Position numbers and translations under genes: made by a program. A stretch of DNA of 64,000 nucleotides from Calycina herbarum (lineage: Eukaryota > Ascomycota > Leotiomycetes > Helotiales > Pezizellaceae), in NCBI GenBank assembly GCA_001414485.1, contig LLEY01000160.1:186001-250000 (forward strand), given 5' to 3'. This document shows positions 35,586 through 48,115 of this stretch, one piece after another. The notes under the pieces are model-generated. The model searched no databases. It was not told where the DNA came from and saw nothing but the letters and a program-made list of their open reading frames with translations. Position 1 is the first letter of the stretch. Each line of letters begins with the position of its first letter.

Positions 35586-36787
35586 CTTGAGTGCAATTGC
35601 AAGTCGGAGAGTGGGACAAGGAAACCAAAAAAAAAACATTCAAGAGGAACAAGCTCTTTTAAGCCCAGGAATCATAGGAACTCCCCGCCGATGATCGCCC
35701 ACCCCAACCTGCAAATTATGTGTATTGGAATCCCAGAACCCAGGATGCTCCCCTCTTTCCCTGTAGGAATAAGCTGACTTCATCCTGTCATTGGCTTCCA
35801 TGGCAATATCTCCCCTGCATGAAAGCTCCGCTTGAGGCCTGTTATCAACATTGCACGTGTGTTGGTGTATGGTATCGGTCGGATGAACTGTCGGACCTTC
35901 CTGATTGAGTTCATGTACGAGAAAGTAGACCTCGGAATGTGCCACTCGACAGATCCGGGACGCGTGAATTTCACGAAAGCCAGGTCTAGACGATGACCAT
36001 TTCTCTGCACCAAACTCTAGGACTTCTGGAATCTGGGTTGCAAGCAAGCGTATATTTGATGTAAATGGAGGTTGTTGTCCGAGAATTTTTGAGGGTGCTC
36101 TCCGCGCCTCAACGGGCCGGGTTGACAATTCTCCGCAAATTATGTGGCGGGGAGATAAGCTTTGCTTGGGCAGCTTATTCTTCCTCGGCAACCTCGTCAT
36201 CTTCCAAAAATTCACCACGTTTCTTCGGAGTCTCTGTATCTAGGTACTTTGAAAGCACCAGAGAATAGGTAAGTCGTGGTAGAGTCAAAACTCCTGGATT
36301 TTGACATTGGATATTTTCCAGCTGCTGGCTGGCTGTAAGCCTAGTCTCCGTTCATCGTACATTTGGTAAGCAAAATTGCAGAGTATGAGAAAACTAAAAA
36401 ATAATTCGGTAGCTTCCTTGGAAACTCGACTTAATTCTCCTGGCGATTTTAGTAAGATTCTGCTCTTTGATTTTTTTGATGTAAGCTTTTATTTTGAAGG
36501 CCAATAAGTTACTGAAACTGAGAGTTTCAAATCAGAAGGGATCTTCTAGATGGGTCTATCTTAACGCATCAAGTCGTGTCGTGAAATTTTGATGACTTCT
36601 ACTTATATCCATAACTAGCTACGTACTGACAAAGTGACAATGGATTGGGCTGTGGTCGCCTTCAACCATGAAAACACAGTAAAGAACAAACCTCCAATGC
36701 TCAGAGTTATCGGAGAGAATCAAGAATGACTGGGATCTACATATATGGAGGAATACGTCTAGGTATTTATAGCAATTAAGTCATCGG
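35586..36787. other. Intergenic region upstream of the phosphoesterase gene
   Basis: Overlapping open frames occur on both strands at 35,640-36,270, but none has a domain, a sensible start context or splice structure. I regard this as promoter and intergenic DNA. Confidence 0.5.
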
Positions 36788-36796
36788 TATATAAAG
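36788..36796 (+). promoter_or_regulatory. TATA-like box before a small ORF
   Basis: TATATAAAG followed by a short CT/CA-rich leader and an ATG at 36,856 (GAACAATGC), a spacing seen in fungal core promoters. Confidence 0.35.
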
Positions 36797-36855
36797 GGTT
36801 CGACGGTAATCATCTTACTCTTCGACAACTATACCCCAATTCTTCACTGAGAACA

Positions 36856-37020
36856 ATGCTCTCTGTGTACTCTATTCTAGACCCTCAAGTCCAAGATATG
36901 GCATTTATCTCAATCTGTCAAACAACTGTCTTCGGATTAATCCTGGCGGAGCATTCGCTGCATCAATGCCTGTTTGAATTTGTGAAGTTCCCGAGGATAT
37001 ATACAAGCAACGACATATAG
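36856..37020 (+). CDS. Candidate small ORF, 54 residues
   Basis: The frame begins MLSVYSILDPQVQDMAFISI and ends FPRIYTSNDI before TAG. It lies 60 bp after a TATA-like box. There is no signal peptide or domain, and an intron could change the product. Listed because of the promoter layout only. Confidence 0.2.
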   Translation: MLSVYSILDPQVQDMAFISICQTTVFGLILAEHSLHQCLFEFVKFPRIYTSNDI

Positions 37021-38168
37021 TACTTCTCCTTAGACTCGCTGCATAGGAGTCTCTTGGGCGGACTTTTTCCCCAGTTTTAACTTTTAAGTGACTGAACAAT
37101 ACTTCGTGAATCGTTAGTGCTAGTTACAAGACGGGAATCACGTGATTTTGATTTCACTTGCCATATAGCACATCGAGATTCAAGCTAAGAAGTGGGACAA
37201 GCGGTGATTTAAGTTCTGGGGTGCGCAAATGTTACAGGTCGACAATGACAACGGGATTTCCTTCAAGTATAAGAATGCGGACCTATAATTTCGAAGCACA
37301 TCATCATTCCTACCGAAACACACTTAAGCATCTCTAAAAGAGTACCAAGGTTATACAAAGCGGGTTGGAACGAGATACAAGTAAGATCCATGCTTTTGTG
37401 AACACAGAAGTAGAAATCGACAATGAGAACTTATTCGATAATAATACTCAAAATCTATATAGTCTCTCTCAAAACTACCTCTATCGTTCTAGTACACATC
37501 CTTATATGCCACTTAGAGATTCGAGACTTGGTATGAAATCAGCGATTAATTGCGGGTCGATGTTCGTTTTGAGGATGGATCGTAGCGTTCTTTTGTGATT
37601 CTCGTTGGTGGTGACAAAAGTAAAGTTTAGTTTGGTGAGAGGGTGATAGTAATACCGAGTTTTCATTATATAAGATAATTTTAGTGATAAAATGCGTAAT
37701 AATAAGCGATTCGAGACAGGGTTTAGTAATTTCTTAAGTGCTTCTCCTCGGTTGTGGTTTGGATCTATGATTATTGAGCCGCACTCTATGTCCATTCAGT
37801 ATACTCATGTTTCTAACAATGTGAGTTCAAGAGTTATACGAATGTAAAGTAGAATCCTATCAAGTCAAATGAAAAGATTCTGAAAACTTCCCTCACACTA
37901 CATCGCCAAAACATCAACGAACAGAAAACTATCAGTCATGTAAAGAATACCGAATTCTCCAGTTTTCCGTGAACTTCAAGCGTAAGATACATGGTTTTAG
38001 AAGTAATACTCAATCAGACAGGATAAGCTAGAAGAAGTATACTGCGATCAGCCAATGAAGGGAGCTCGTATTGCAGAAATTGTTTGAAAGCAGATACAAA
38101 GTCAGTTCTAGGAATCTTGACAGAAGTTGCAATTGACGAGGCAAAATAGTGGGGTTGTGATCTATAAC
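37021..38168. other. Gene-free stretch
   Basis: Several open frames of 60-100 codons exist (for example minus 37,502-37,795), without recognisable domains or splice context. I see no RING-finger coding sequence here that would complete the RBX1-like exon to the right. Confidence 0.45.
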
Positions 38169-38243
38169 TTCTGCATCGCTCGCAAGCTTCTTAGTTGGTG
38201 CAGTGGAGCCGGAAGGCGCATCGGTCATGTCGACGTCGGCCAT
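38169..38243 (-). pseudogene. RBX1/HRT1-like first exon without the rest of the gene
   Basis: The minus strand encodes MADVDMTDAPSGS then TAPTKKLASDAE, the acidic N-terminus typical of fungal RING-box protein 1 (the RING subunit of SCF/cullin ubiquitin ligases), followed by a GT at a plausible donor position. The downstream kilobase (to about 37,100) shows no CxxC/RING exon. Either the rest was deleted, this is a duplicated promoter-plus-exon fragment, or the short acidic N-terminus belongs to another protein. In-frame translation continues without homology to about 38,028. Confidence 0.3.
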
Positions 38244-38726
38244 TATAATTGCGTTTCGCGTTTGTATATATATTCGTAGATAGGGGTACGAGTTGTAGGG
38301 GTAGATAGAGGTGGGAGGAAGCTTGGATTTGTTGTTCTGATCAACTTCGAGACGGCAGGAAATGCATGCCACCTCAAATTTTACAACGGCATACCATCCA
38401 ACATCAATTTCAACTTCTCCAACATCAACTTTTCCTATGTAATTGTTTCAAATCTTTTATCTCTTTGATAGCCTATTATTGGGGTGGGGCTTTTTTAGGA
38501 CATATGTAGCCACTTTAAGTTTAAAAGACATAACCATTAAAAAAGAGACAACATAATAAAAGCAGCATACAGTTCATACTCTGTCCGTGCACATACTCTG
38601 AGTAAGCTCCGAAATACATCCGAGAAGGTCTATAAAGCAACTGAACTCTTAGGCGAACTTCCAGAACCATCAGACAACAACAGGAAGAATACACTCTCCC
38701 TAGCAAACTGACCTGGATTCTACACA

Positions 38727-39166
38727 ATGAAGCCGCACCAAGTCAATGTCTTGGCAGAGCAAGAGGAAGGCCTACTTGACTTTCACGACTATTCCAGTGA
38801 ATTCGAATTTAAGTCATCTTCCCCGCCTCCTTCAAACTATGACCCAACCACTTATACAAACATCCAACAACAACCTCCAACCATCCAAAAACAACATCCA
38901 ATTCCAGACACCTATACCTACACCACCCAACAACAACAACAAACAACTCCGCAATACAAAAAGGTCAACCTCCAAACCGGCGGTATTATCGCCGTTTTAC
39001 TCGTCATAAATATAGTTTCGATTACTGTGTTCTTTACGTATCACGCCAACTTACTTCAAAAGGTAATTTTTGTCCTATTCCCCGCGCTTGTTTATAAGCT
39101 AATATAAACTTATAGTGCTATGATCGATGCCCTCCATGCCCTCAGCATAATGGTCCGCATTACTGA
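38727..39166 (+). CDS. Small single-pass membrane protein with Cys-Pro tail
   Basis: A predicted 128-residue protein in two exons, 38727-39062 and 39116-39166 (intron GTAATT to TATAG, 53 bp). The N-terminal 80 residues are acidic, then Pro/Gln/Thr-rich (QQQPPTIQKQ, TTQQQQQTTPQ). One transmembrane helix spans about 85-104 (GGIIAVLLVINIVSITVFF). The second exon adds a short tail CYDRCPPCPQHNGPHY with Cys113, Cys117 and Cys120. No signal peptide, so probably a tail-anchored or single-pass protein. I do not recognise a family; the Cys-x3-Cys-x2-Cys tail could bind metal or be lipid-modified. Without splicing the frame continues as VIFVLFPALVYKLI. Confidence 0.6.
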
Positions 39167-39825
39167 TCTCGTATCACCCGTTCCTATAGCTTGGATTTAA
39201 AGACAGAATTAGTAAGCTTCCTACTTGCGCTACCTAGGATCTAGCTCTACCTGCTTAATACTTGTATATTTATTAGTAGAAAGCAGTCTAGCTATTTGGC
39301 TTTATTTTCCTAACTTTATATAGGGATTCGGCGATTCTCTACTACGTTCTTCGAATACTACGGGCTTTGGGAAGGACTGTTTATTTTCTTATTATCTCTT
39401 TTAATAATAATCTCTTTTAATAGTGGTGATTTGGATTATTTGCGTTTTCCTTGAATACTGTCTTCTTGCTGCTCGACAACAGATGAGATTGTTATCTCAG
39501 GGCAATACAGCTTATGGATTCTTCTATGAGGGCTGAGTGGTTGAGAGTCTCAGATTGGTGCCAAAGCCAAAATCAACAACAGTTCCTCCCTAATCTTGAG
39601 TTTCTCGACATGACAAAATGTTGGTGATCAAATCTTCTGAACTAATTGTTAGTATGAGAATGGAAAGACGTCCTCCTACGTTTCCTGCCCATATACTTCC
39701 AGCTGGCCGAATCAACTCAACTGATTTGTGCGACATGCAAAAAAATATCATCCCCTCTAAGACTACTCGTCCCCTTTTCCCAAATTCCCCCTCGCTAAGC
39801 CCAGCGGTAGAAACGTGCTCTTGAG
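39167..39825. other. Intergenic DNA leading into the inverted-repeat modules
   Basis: 39,200-39,420 is AT-rich and RIP-like. 39,600-39,760 already contains a partial module end (TGTGCGACATGCAAAAAAA at about 39,727) and a linker (CCCCTCTAAGACTACT) that recurs at 40,255. No gene seen. Confidence 0.5.
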
Positions 39826-40464
39826 TTTTGTTGCACTTCGCACCCGGATTCAGTTGATTTAGCTGGCTGAGCTAGTCAAAGTGCTTGAGTTAGCTTAGTT
39901 GATTGCTAAGCTAGCTCAGCTGGTACTGCGATGTGCAACAAAAATGTCGTACTGCAACAATAGCCAACTGAGCCGATTCAACAGCTTGGACCGATCTAAC
40001 TGGGCGGGCGAGCTGGCTAAAGCAGCTGAGGTGCTTGAAGTGGCTCAGTTGACTGCTCAGTTGATCCTGCGACGTGCAACAAAAAGAAATGTCATCTAAC
40101 ACCAATCCTTATTCGTTACCCCCTCGCCAAGCTCAGCGAATAAGATATGAGCCTTCGAGTTTTGTTGCATATCGCAATGATTGAACCGATTTGCATAATT
40201 AAATCGTAGAACTATTGCTCATCCGATTTGCGCGATATGCAACAAAAAGGGGTCGCCCCCTCTAAGACTATTTACCCCTCGCTAAGGCCACCGAATTAAA
40301 AGGAGTGTACAAGTTTTGTTGCACATCGCAACTTGCTGAGCCGATTCAGTTACTTCAACCGATTGAGCCAACTGAGCCAACTGAGCCACTTGAGCTGGTT
40401 AAATCAACCCAAGCGGATGAACCGGTTCGGCTGGATCATCTAGTGGTGCGAGGTGCAACAAAAA
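39826..40464. repeat. Cluster of modules bounded by inverted repeats
   Basis: At least three modules begin TTTTGTTGCA-YWTCGCA and end with its inverse, TGCGA-YRTGCAACAAAA: 39,826-39,944, 40,160-40,247 and 40,314-40,464. A further module end lies at 40,068-40,084. Interiors are rich in GAGCCRATT, GAGCCAACT and CAGCTGAG words and differ in length. Linkers repeat a CCCCTCGCTAAGSCCASCG motif. The modules could fold into long hairpins. They do not encode a convincing protein, though the ends translate to FCCTSQ-type peptides. Confidence 0.75.
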
Positions 40465-40801
40465 TCCTAAAAAAAAGGAAAAGCCCCCCTCCTCCAACAT
40501 TCGCTCGAGTCACCACCGTCTACAACTTATAAGACAGTGTATACCACAATGAGCATGACCGGGCTCCTCTCTCCTGAATAAAAATCATTCAAACTCCCTG
40601 CGACCCGAACAAGACCTAACTCTCTACACAGATGCGTATACATAGGAAAGGCGGATAATTCAATTCTAGGTATGCGTGCAAGACGAAGACCCAACAAACA
40701 AGCCATCGTTCTAATATTCCTCTCTATCATAACTGTCATAAAACCATCTAAACACGTGAAAAAAGCGAACGTTAACAAAAACCCCTCATTCTTCGTGCCC
40801 T

Positions 40802-42453
40802 CTAATAGACCGAACACCCATTCATCGCTCTCTTCTGAGCCCCCGCAAAGAATGCCTGGATAGCAAGGTAATGATACAGAATTCCCCCCAAAACCGCCGC
40901 GTGCCACAGCTGGTGTGATGATCCCCTAAAAACAAGTCAGTATACACCCAACCTGCAATCCAAAAGGAGAATCGGAATTTTCTTACCAGATATCAAATGT
41001 CCCCGGTGCCCAACGCTCCGGGATTTTGGCAGCATATATGAATGCTCCAAAAAGGTAGACCATAATACTCTTCGCGATAGGAGCATAGAATTGCCACACC
41101 CAGTCGAAACCACGGGTGAACGCAAGTTGTCCAGCGGGTATGAAGCCGGAGGCACCGAGGGTCACGAATGCACCAACCCTCACTAAAGCCATGTTTGGAT
41201 GGTTGAAAGTTGGATGTGTGGTGCAGACGAGTACGACACCGCCGAGTATGGCTGTCAAGCCCATGTATAGATATCTGCTCAAGGGTTCGCAGTAGAAGGC
41301 GAAATATTCTGTCGAGATGATCGAGGCCGTTACGAGGAGTGAGATTCCTATGTAATCGACGCATGCAAATCTCTCCATGAGACACTGATCCGCTACGCTG
41401 TTGAAAGTGTGCCCTAAGCCGGTCAGTTTAAAAGTAACACCCACAGGGAAGAAATACATACAAAATACCGAGAACAAGAGCGTTTGGGCTGCAGCAACAA
41501 AAAATACAGCAGCTATCAAAACGTCCGTATTTGTGCTGAGTGAAAAGTTGGCGCTTGTGGGATAAAAGTAGAAAGCGATGGCCAGGACAATACACAGTCC
41601 AATGGCGTGGGACCAGATATTGACCGTTTCGTTAGAAATATTAAACATGGACCTCACACATTCCAATTTGGAGGATGTGAACCGGTATCCGTTGACTTGA
41701 ATTCATTAGCCAGCCTTCTCGATAATTGACCAGAAACTTGAACTTACTGATTCTGTGATTGTTCTGCCAAGGTGCCGGCAATTGATCATATCTGAGAAGG
41801 CCATGTTCCCTCGCATGAGCAATAGCAGCCTCAATATGTTCCTCCAAAGATTCCGCTGCCTTGATAGCTTCGTCAATCACTCCGCGAGCCCTCACTATTC
41901 CCCCATCCACGACCCGTTTCCCCTCATCCATTAAAGTCCCTGCGGCTCCAGCAAAACCTTGTTCCCGCATTTTATACGCCTTCGCCTCGAAATCCGTAAG
42001 TATACTCTCCAGCAACCCAATCCCCTCATGAACCTTCTCATTCAACGTCTCCTTCGCCACCATGGCATCCTGATATCGCGTTTCCACAGTCTCAACCATG
42101 ATCTTCGCCCTCCGTCTCCCAGCCCCGATCACCTCGTCGGAGACCTGCGAGCATTTCGCCCGCACAGCCTGGAGCGTTGCATAGGCGCGGGAGATACTCG
42201 AGTCGAAGTTCAGGTTTCCGTAGCTCTCGAGGAAGTCTAATCGGCGTTCGAGTTCGGAGAGGAAAAGGTCGAGGCGTATGATGAGCCCTTCGTCGGCTTC
42301 CAATTTATCGGAACTCCTCCGGCGCGGATGGAACGAGGAATGTCGTCTTTGGTATGGTCCTGGCTTGGAGGATTCGTCAATCCCACTCGTTATCGCAGTC
42401 GACATGTCATCATAGGATTCAACCGTCAAAGATGCCGGCGACGTGCACTGCAT
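40802..42453 (-). CDS. PAQR/hemolysin III-family receptor, IZH3-like
   Basis: A predicted 512-residue membrane protein in three exons: 42453-41748, 41695-40987 and 40925-40802. The first 235 residues are cytosolic and helical, with an amphipathic coiled-coil region of the IZH3 type. The seven-helix PAQR core follows: motif A SNETVNIWSH (256-265), motif B around GHTFNSVAD, and motif C GSSHQLWHAAVLGG with the metal-site histidines His476 and His480. The second intron splits the codon of Trp472; without splicing the frame ends two codons after FDI and loses motif C. Yeast Izh proteins are linked to zinc homeostasis and sterol metabolism. The gene lies 1.1 kb downstream of CYP51 on the same strand. 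Confidence 0.85.
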
Positions 42454-42985
42454 CGTGAAGTTGTTGGAGGCGAAGTACCCGGAGGGAGGTGGGGTGGGGT
42501 ACGGGCTAGGTCTTTAGTTTGGTTTTAGGTGAATCACCGAGTTAGAAGTTGAGGAACAGGGTTGGAATCGTGAATAGGCATGATATGAAAGGGTATTGGA
42601 AACGCTGACAAGCTGTTGTAATGCCCACGAGGTGTAATGAGCGTCGTCAATGGGTAGGACGGAAGTATTTACGAATGCAGTTCAGGGTCCCGCTTTTGTT
42701 GGGTAACAACCTGAAGAACGCCCACACATCACAAACAACGCCCCTCGGCCGCTGCTAAGTTTCTCCGACCAAGAGAACCTCGGCTAAAACTCGGTGAGTC
42801 TCTCGAATCTTGGAGGACCAATTGGCTATATCTTACTTATCTCTCAGTTTATCAAATTGAGGGTTGACAAATTTGGGGCTACATTCACATGAAATTTGGA
42901 CCTCATCATTGACCGCCCACTAGTTTCTAGTGAACATCTAATTTTAGGGGTTATCCCGGCTATTCTAAACATGCTGTACAACACC
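42454..42985. other. Promoter region of the PAQR gene
   Basis: Normal composition; no frame with a domain. Probably the 5' region of the PAQR gene. Confidence 0.45.
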
Positions 42986-43208
42986 CTCCCTGTGGACAGA
43001 GAAAGCGGCAGTAAATATATTAGGTCGTACCTGCCTTGTTATTCCAACTTTCTAAAACAATTTAGCTTGATTGTTCCAAACTTCTTGGTTAACCTTCTAA
43101 ATTGTTCCAAAAGTATATAGGGTAATTACATTGAATTACCCTATATAGTTGGAACAACGAACTATGTGGGCAGGTACGAACACTGCCGCTTTTTCTGTCC
43201 ACCGCGAG
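42986..43208. mobile_element. MITE with long imperfect inverted repeats
   Basis: The left end (CTCCCTGTGGACAGAGAAAG, then CGGCAGT) pairs with the inverse of the right end (CTCGCGGTGGACAGAAAAAG, then CGGCAGT). Further inside CGTACCTGCC and TTCCAACT also pair, and a second hairpin TATATAGGGTAATT/AATTACCCTATATA lies at about 43,114-43,148. AACACC flanks both sides (42,980-42,985 and 43,209-43,214), a possible 6-bp target duplication. No coding capacity. Superfamily not assigned. Confidence 0.65.
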
Positions 43209-43511
43209 AACACCATAACAAGATAATCCAGCTACACCATCAAGCCCAGGTAATACACCGACTTTCAAACACACCGAGTAAGCAAATAAGAAAAAGGGAT
43301 CCGTACCTGAACTGACTAGAACCCTCTTGAGAGCCCCTCACTTCAACAATTACTTCCTCGCGAGATTTCACTGCTCCACCGCTCGCATGTGAAGGAACAT
43401 GAGTTTAGGCTATTTATACCATGGTATTAACTATATATATTATGTTCCAACTCAACAACCAGAGAAACGCCGAGCTATGCAACCACTCCCCCTCCCAATA
43501 TATGTACATGA
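43209..43511. other. 3' flank between the MITE and CYP51
   Basis: No gene or repeat recognised; contains the 3' region of CYP51. Confidence 0.5.
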
Positions 43512-45191
<1,680 letters not shown>

Positions 45192-46091
45192 CTGGCAGAT
45201 AATGCGACGGAGATAGAGAAGGTCCAAAGAAAAAGAGAAGGAATCCGGGTGTCGATATCGTTGATGGTCGATTCAGGAGTCCCTGGTGTTTTTATTAAAT
45301 TTTGATGTACTTTTCCGTAGGCAATCTTGCGGCAAATGATTGGCGCGTCCCTGACGCCACCCCTGCCATCCCCTGGCAATCAGAACATGCGATTCAAGAA
45401 AGAGGCGTGTTTTCGTATTCGGGTTTTTTCTCTACTCGAGTATACACCAAAACAATCGACCAATACAAACCATTTATCGAGTAGATAACTTAGTATTAGA
45501 ATAGCAATTGCATCATATTTTTCTGTTTATTCTCTCCACCCTACTAGTAAATCCCTCTCTATGGCCTAGGGACCTTGCCGGATATTCGGGTTGCTGAAGA
45601 ATCCTAGGAGCCTCCATCAGCACCTTATGAGTGCCAAAATAATCGGCTGATATCGAGTGCTCACTTATCGTCCAACTTTCACCTAGAACCGACTCATGAA
45701 GTCAAAAAACAACTCACTCATTTAAATATGGGCACAGTTTACGAAAAACTGCCAGACCTGCTCCATAAATCTTCGACCACCTTATCACCACGGCAGCATT
45801 GAAAATTAAAGTGACTTGTAAAGAATTGAATTGTATACAGCAAGCCTTCGCCAAAAGAAAGTTACATCTCGAAAGTAACAAAGCACGCTCAGTATAAAAG
45901 CTAAAAGCAACTCAAAAGCATCCAGCTTTCACCTCCCACGAGTTATCATACAATTATCCTACCAAAAGTCCTGATTCCTTCCTTCCCTGTCCTTTTCTTT
46001 CCCACCCTCTCCATAACTCCCGTATAGACCGTAAAAATAATCCACCCACCCAATAACAACGTTTTACACACTTTCTAATTCAACGAAAACC
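45192..46091. other. CYP51 promoter and 3' flank of DGAT2
   Basis: No gene recognised. The first 300 bp upstream of CYP51 are CT/AG-rich in the transcript direction. 45,480-46,080 is ordinary intergenic DNA. Confidence 0.5.
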
Positions 46092-48115
46092 CTACTCTAG
46101 GATCTGCATCTCCTCGGTACGTCGAGGAGCGAAGTCATCCTTCCACAAATCCCATAATCTCTCCAATTCAGTCACATACTCCACATGCACACGATCGATG
46201 TCCGCCTGTTCGGGCTTGGCTGCCTGGGTTACTTGGATTGGGCGTCCAACAACAATGTTGATAGGTCTTCGGTATGGCACAAGACCAACATCATAGTTGA
46301 AAACACCTCGGGCATGGAAAAGGGGAATGGTGAAGCCAAGCACCTGTTTGACAAAGAGTTGAAATTTGTGAACCCTGGGATGATCATCGACGGAATACTG
46401 ATCATAAAGGTCATTCTCGCCAAAAGAGAGGACCGGGACCAGATCTGCTCCAGTTCGAATTGCCATCTTGACGAACCCCTTTCGGCGTTTAAGTACGAGT
46501 CTGAGCGAGTATGGTTGAGCATCTAATGATTCGCTTGCCCCGCCAATGACGATGGTAATTGCACGACCCATTCCCTCCTATAAATTGGTTAGCGAAATGC
46601 CTATGGTTAGTATCACTTGGAATATTCTTACATTGTTCTGACCTCCTTTTGAAAGGAGATTCTCGCATGATTCCTTGGAAACAGAAGCGATACCCAAGGC
46701 CAGAGCATAATCGCGGTATATAGGAATGCGAAAGTTTGAGTCAAGTGTGAGAAGTGTGTTCTTGATTCCAGGAAACAGTTGCGAAAAGCCAAGAGCCTCT
46801 GTGGCAAAGGCCCCAAACGCACCAAGAGAAAGAATTCCATGCGGGTGATATCCGAAGATATATTTCCTTGTGGGAGGAAGTTCCTGTGTGCGATGTAGTC
46901 TTGCAGGAAAGTATGAAGCAAAAAGAGACCAGACTGGTGAACGTCGCATGAATTCCAATCGATGGGTCAAAGTTCCGGAGGTTGATGCTGTGGAAGTAAG
47001 ACAGTAAATCATGTATGGGATAAGTAAAGGCCAGAAAAGAGGTATCGCACAAAGGAAAAAGAATAGAGAAACACAAATAGCTATGCAGAGCGTATGGAGG
47101 AGAACGACGAGAGTCTGAAGTCTCCGTTGTAGAGGAACATTCATTGGTGCAAACCGAATTCCGCTGTTGTGCCATCGCTGACCTGCAATCTTACCACTAG
47201 CAAGACTTTCCTCCTGGTCTTTCTTGGAACGACCTTTGGAGGACTTAGAGGCCCTTGGCTGGTCCTTGGATTTGCCGTTTCCGTTGGTAGATGCTGATTT
47301 GACCGTGACTAGTTTGCTTCCGTTCTGAGAACCCTCAACTTTCTCGAAAATGGCCGAATTTTGTCTGGAATGGCCATTGAAAGTTTCGGAAGCTTGTTCC
47401 TTGGTACCATTGGAGGGATTCCCATTCGTGTTGCTGCTCCCGTTTTGTGAAGACTCTGAAGGACCACGGCCATGGCCATTCGTCGTTTCCTTAGCCTTCC
47501 CCTTGGGGTCCTGGGCTAGAGTGTCACTACCATTCGACTTGCTCTTATGGGGTTTTGGAACTTCAACATGTTCTACCGTGGCTTCATTGTCTCGAATGCT
47601 AGGATGAGTGGCAACGATTGTGGTAACTTCCGCGTGCTCCGATGAGCTTGAGGCATCACCACGGGTACGTTGTGGTACTTCGTTGAGTTTCTGGGTTGCA
47701 GCTTTGCGATTGTTCTTCTTCTTTGGCGGAGTCTTGGGTGATTCGTCCAGGCCCTGGTAAAGATTAGTTACTATTCAGCAAGGTCTGGAATATATCATAC
47801 AGTGGCAGAATACTCGCGGCTCGATTCTTGTCTTTCTACTCGAGGTCTCGATGCCGTCTCCTCCGGGTGGGTATCAACAATTCTCAATACTGGAGCAGTC
47901 CTTGGTACGGTAGACGCATTCTCCCTTCCATTAGGCTCGCTGCTGGACCCGTTGGTACCATTTGATCCGTTCGTGGCCGCAGACTTTGCCTTTGCAAGTA
48001 CCGCGTCGTATTTTGCCTCTTCCGCAATGTCAGCGTATGACTTCGGAGGAAGGTGTTGCTTCTTGCGCTCTGCCGGTTGGGATGGCTCGGCATTCAGAGC
48101 ACCTTGTGGAGCCAT
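46092..48115 (-). CDS. Diacylglycerol O-acyltransferase 2 (DGAT2)
   Basis: A predicted 640-residue enzyme in three exons: 48115-47801, 47753-46632 and 46577-46092. DGAT2 transfers an acyl group from acyl-CoA to diacylglycerol, forming triacylglycerol at the ER and lipid droplets. The first 300 residues are a low-complexity, Ser/Asn/Gly/Lys-rich extension (TNGSNGTNGSSSEPNG) not needed for catalysis in the family. Conserved part: paired hydrophobic segments (about 319-360), the catalytic YHPHG (407-411), LDSNFRIPIYRDYA, GGASESL, and RKGFVKMAIRTGADLVPV-SFGEN in exon 3. The second intron (GTAAGA to TATAG) lies just before EGMGRAITIVIGG. The extension makes it longer than most fungal DGAT2 proteins. 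Confidence 0.92.

Noticed and set aside
35640..36218. 192-codon open frame on the minus strand upstream of the phosphoesterase gene
   Set aside because: No domain, no sensible composition or splice context, and open frames on the other strand overlap it; more likely promoter DNA.
37502..37795. 97-codon minus-strand frame
   Set aside because: No recognisable domain or promoter; length is within chance expectation.
39826..40464. CRISPR-like array
   Set aside because: The repeats are inverted pairs around unequal interiors, not direct repeats with uniform spacers, and the genome is eukaryotic.
40305..40532. Frame encoding EPTEPTEPLEL-type peptide in the inverted-repeat cluster
   Set aside because: It follows the repeat structure, crosses module ends and has no conserved counterpart in the other modules.
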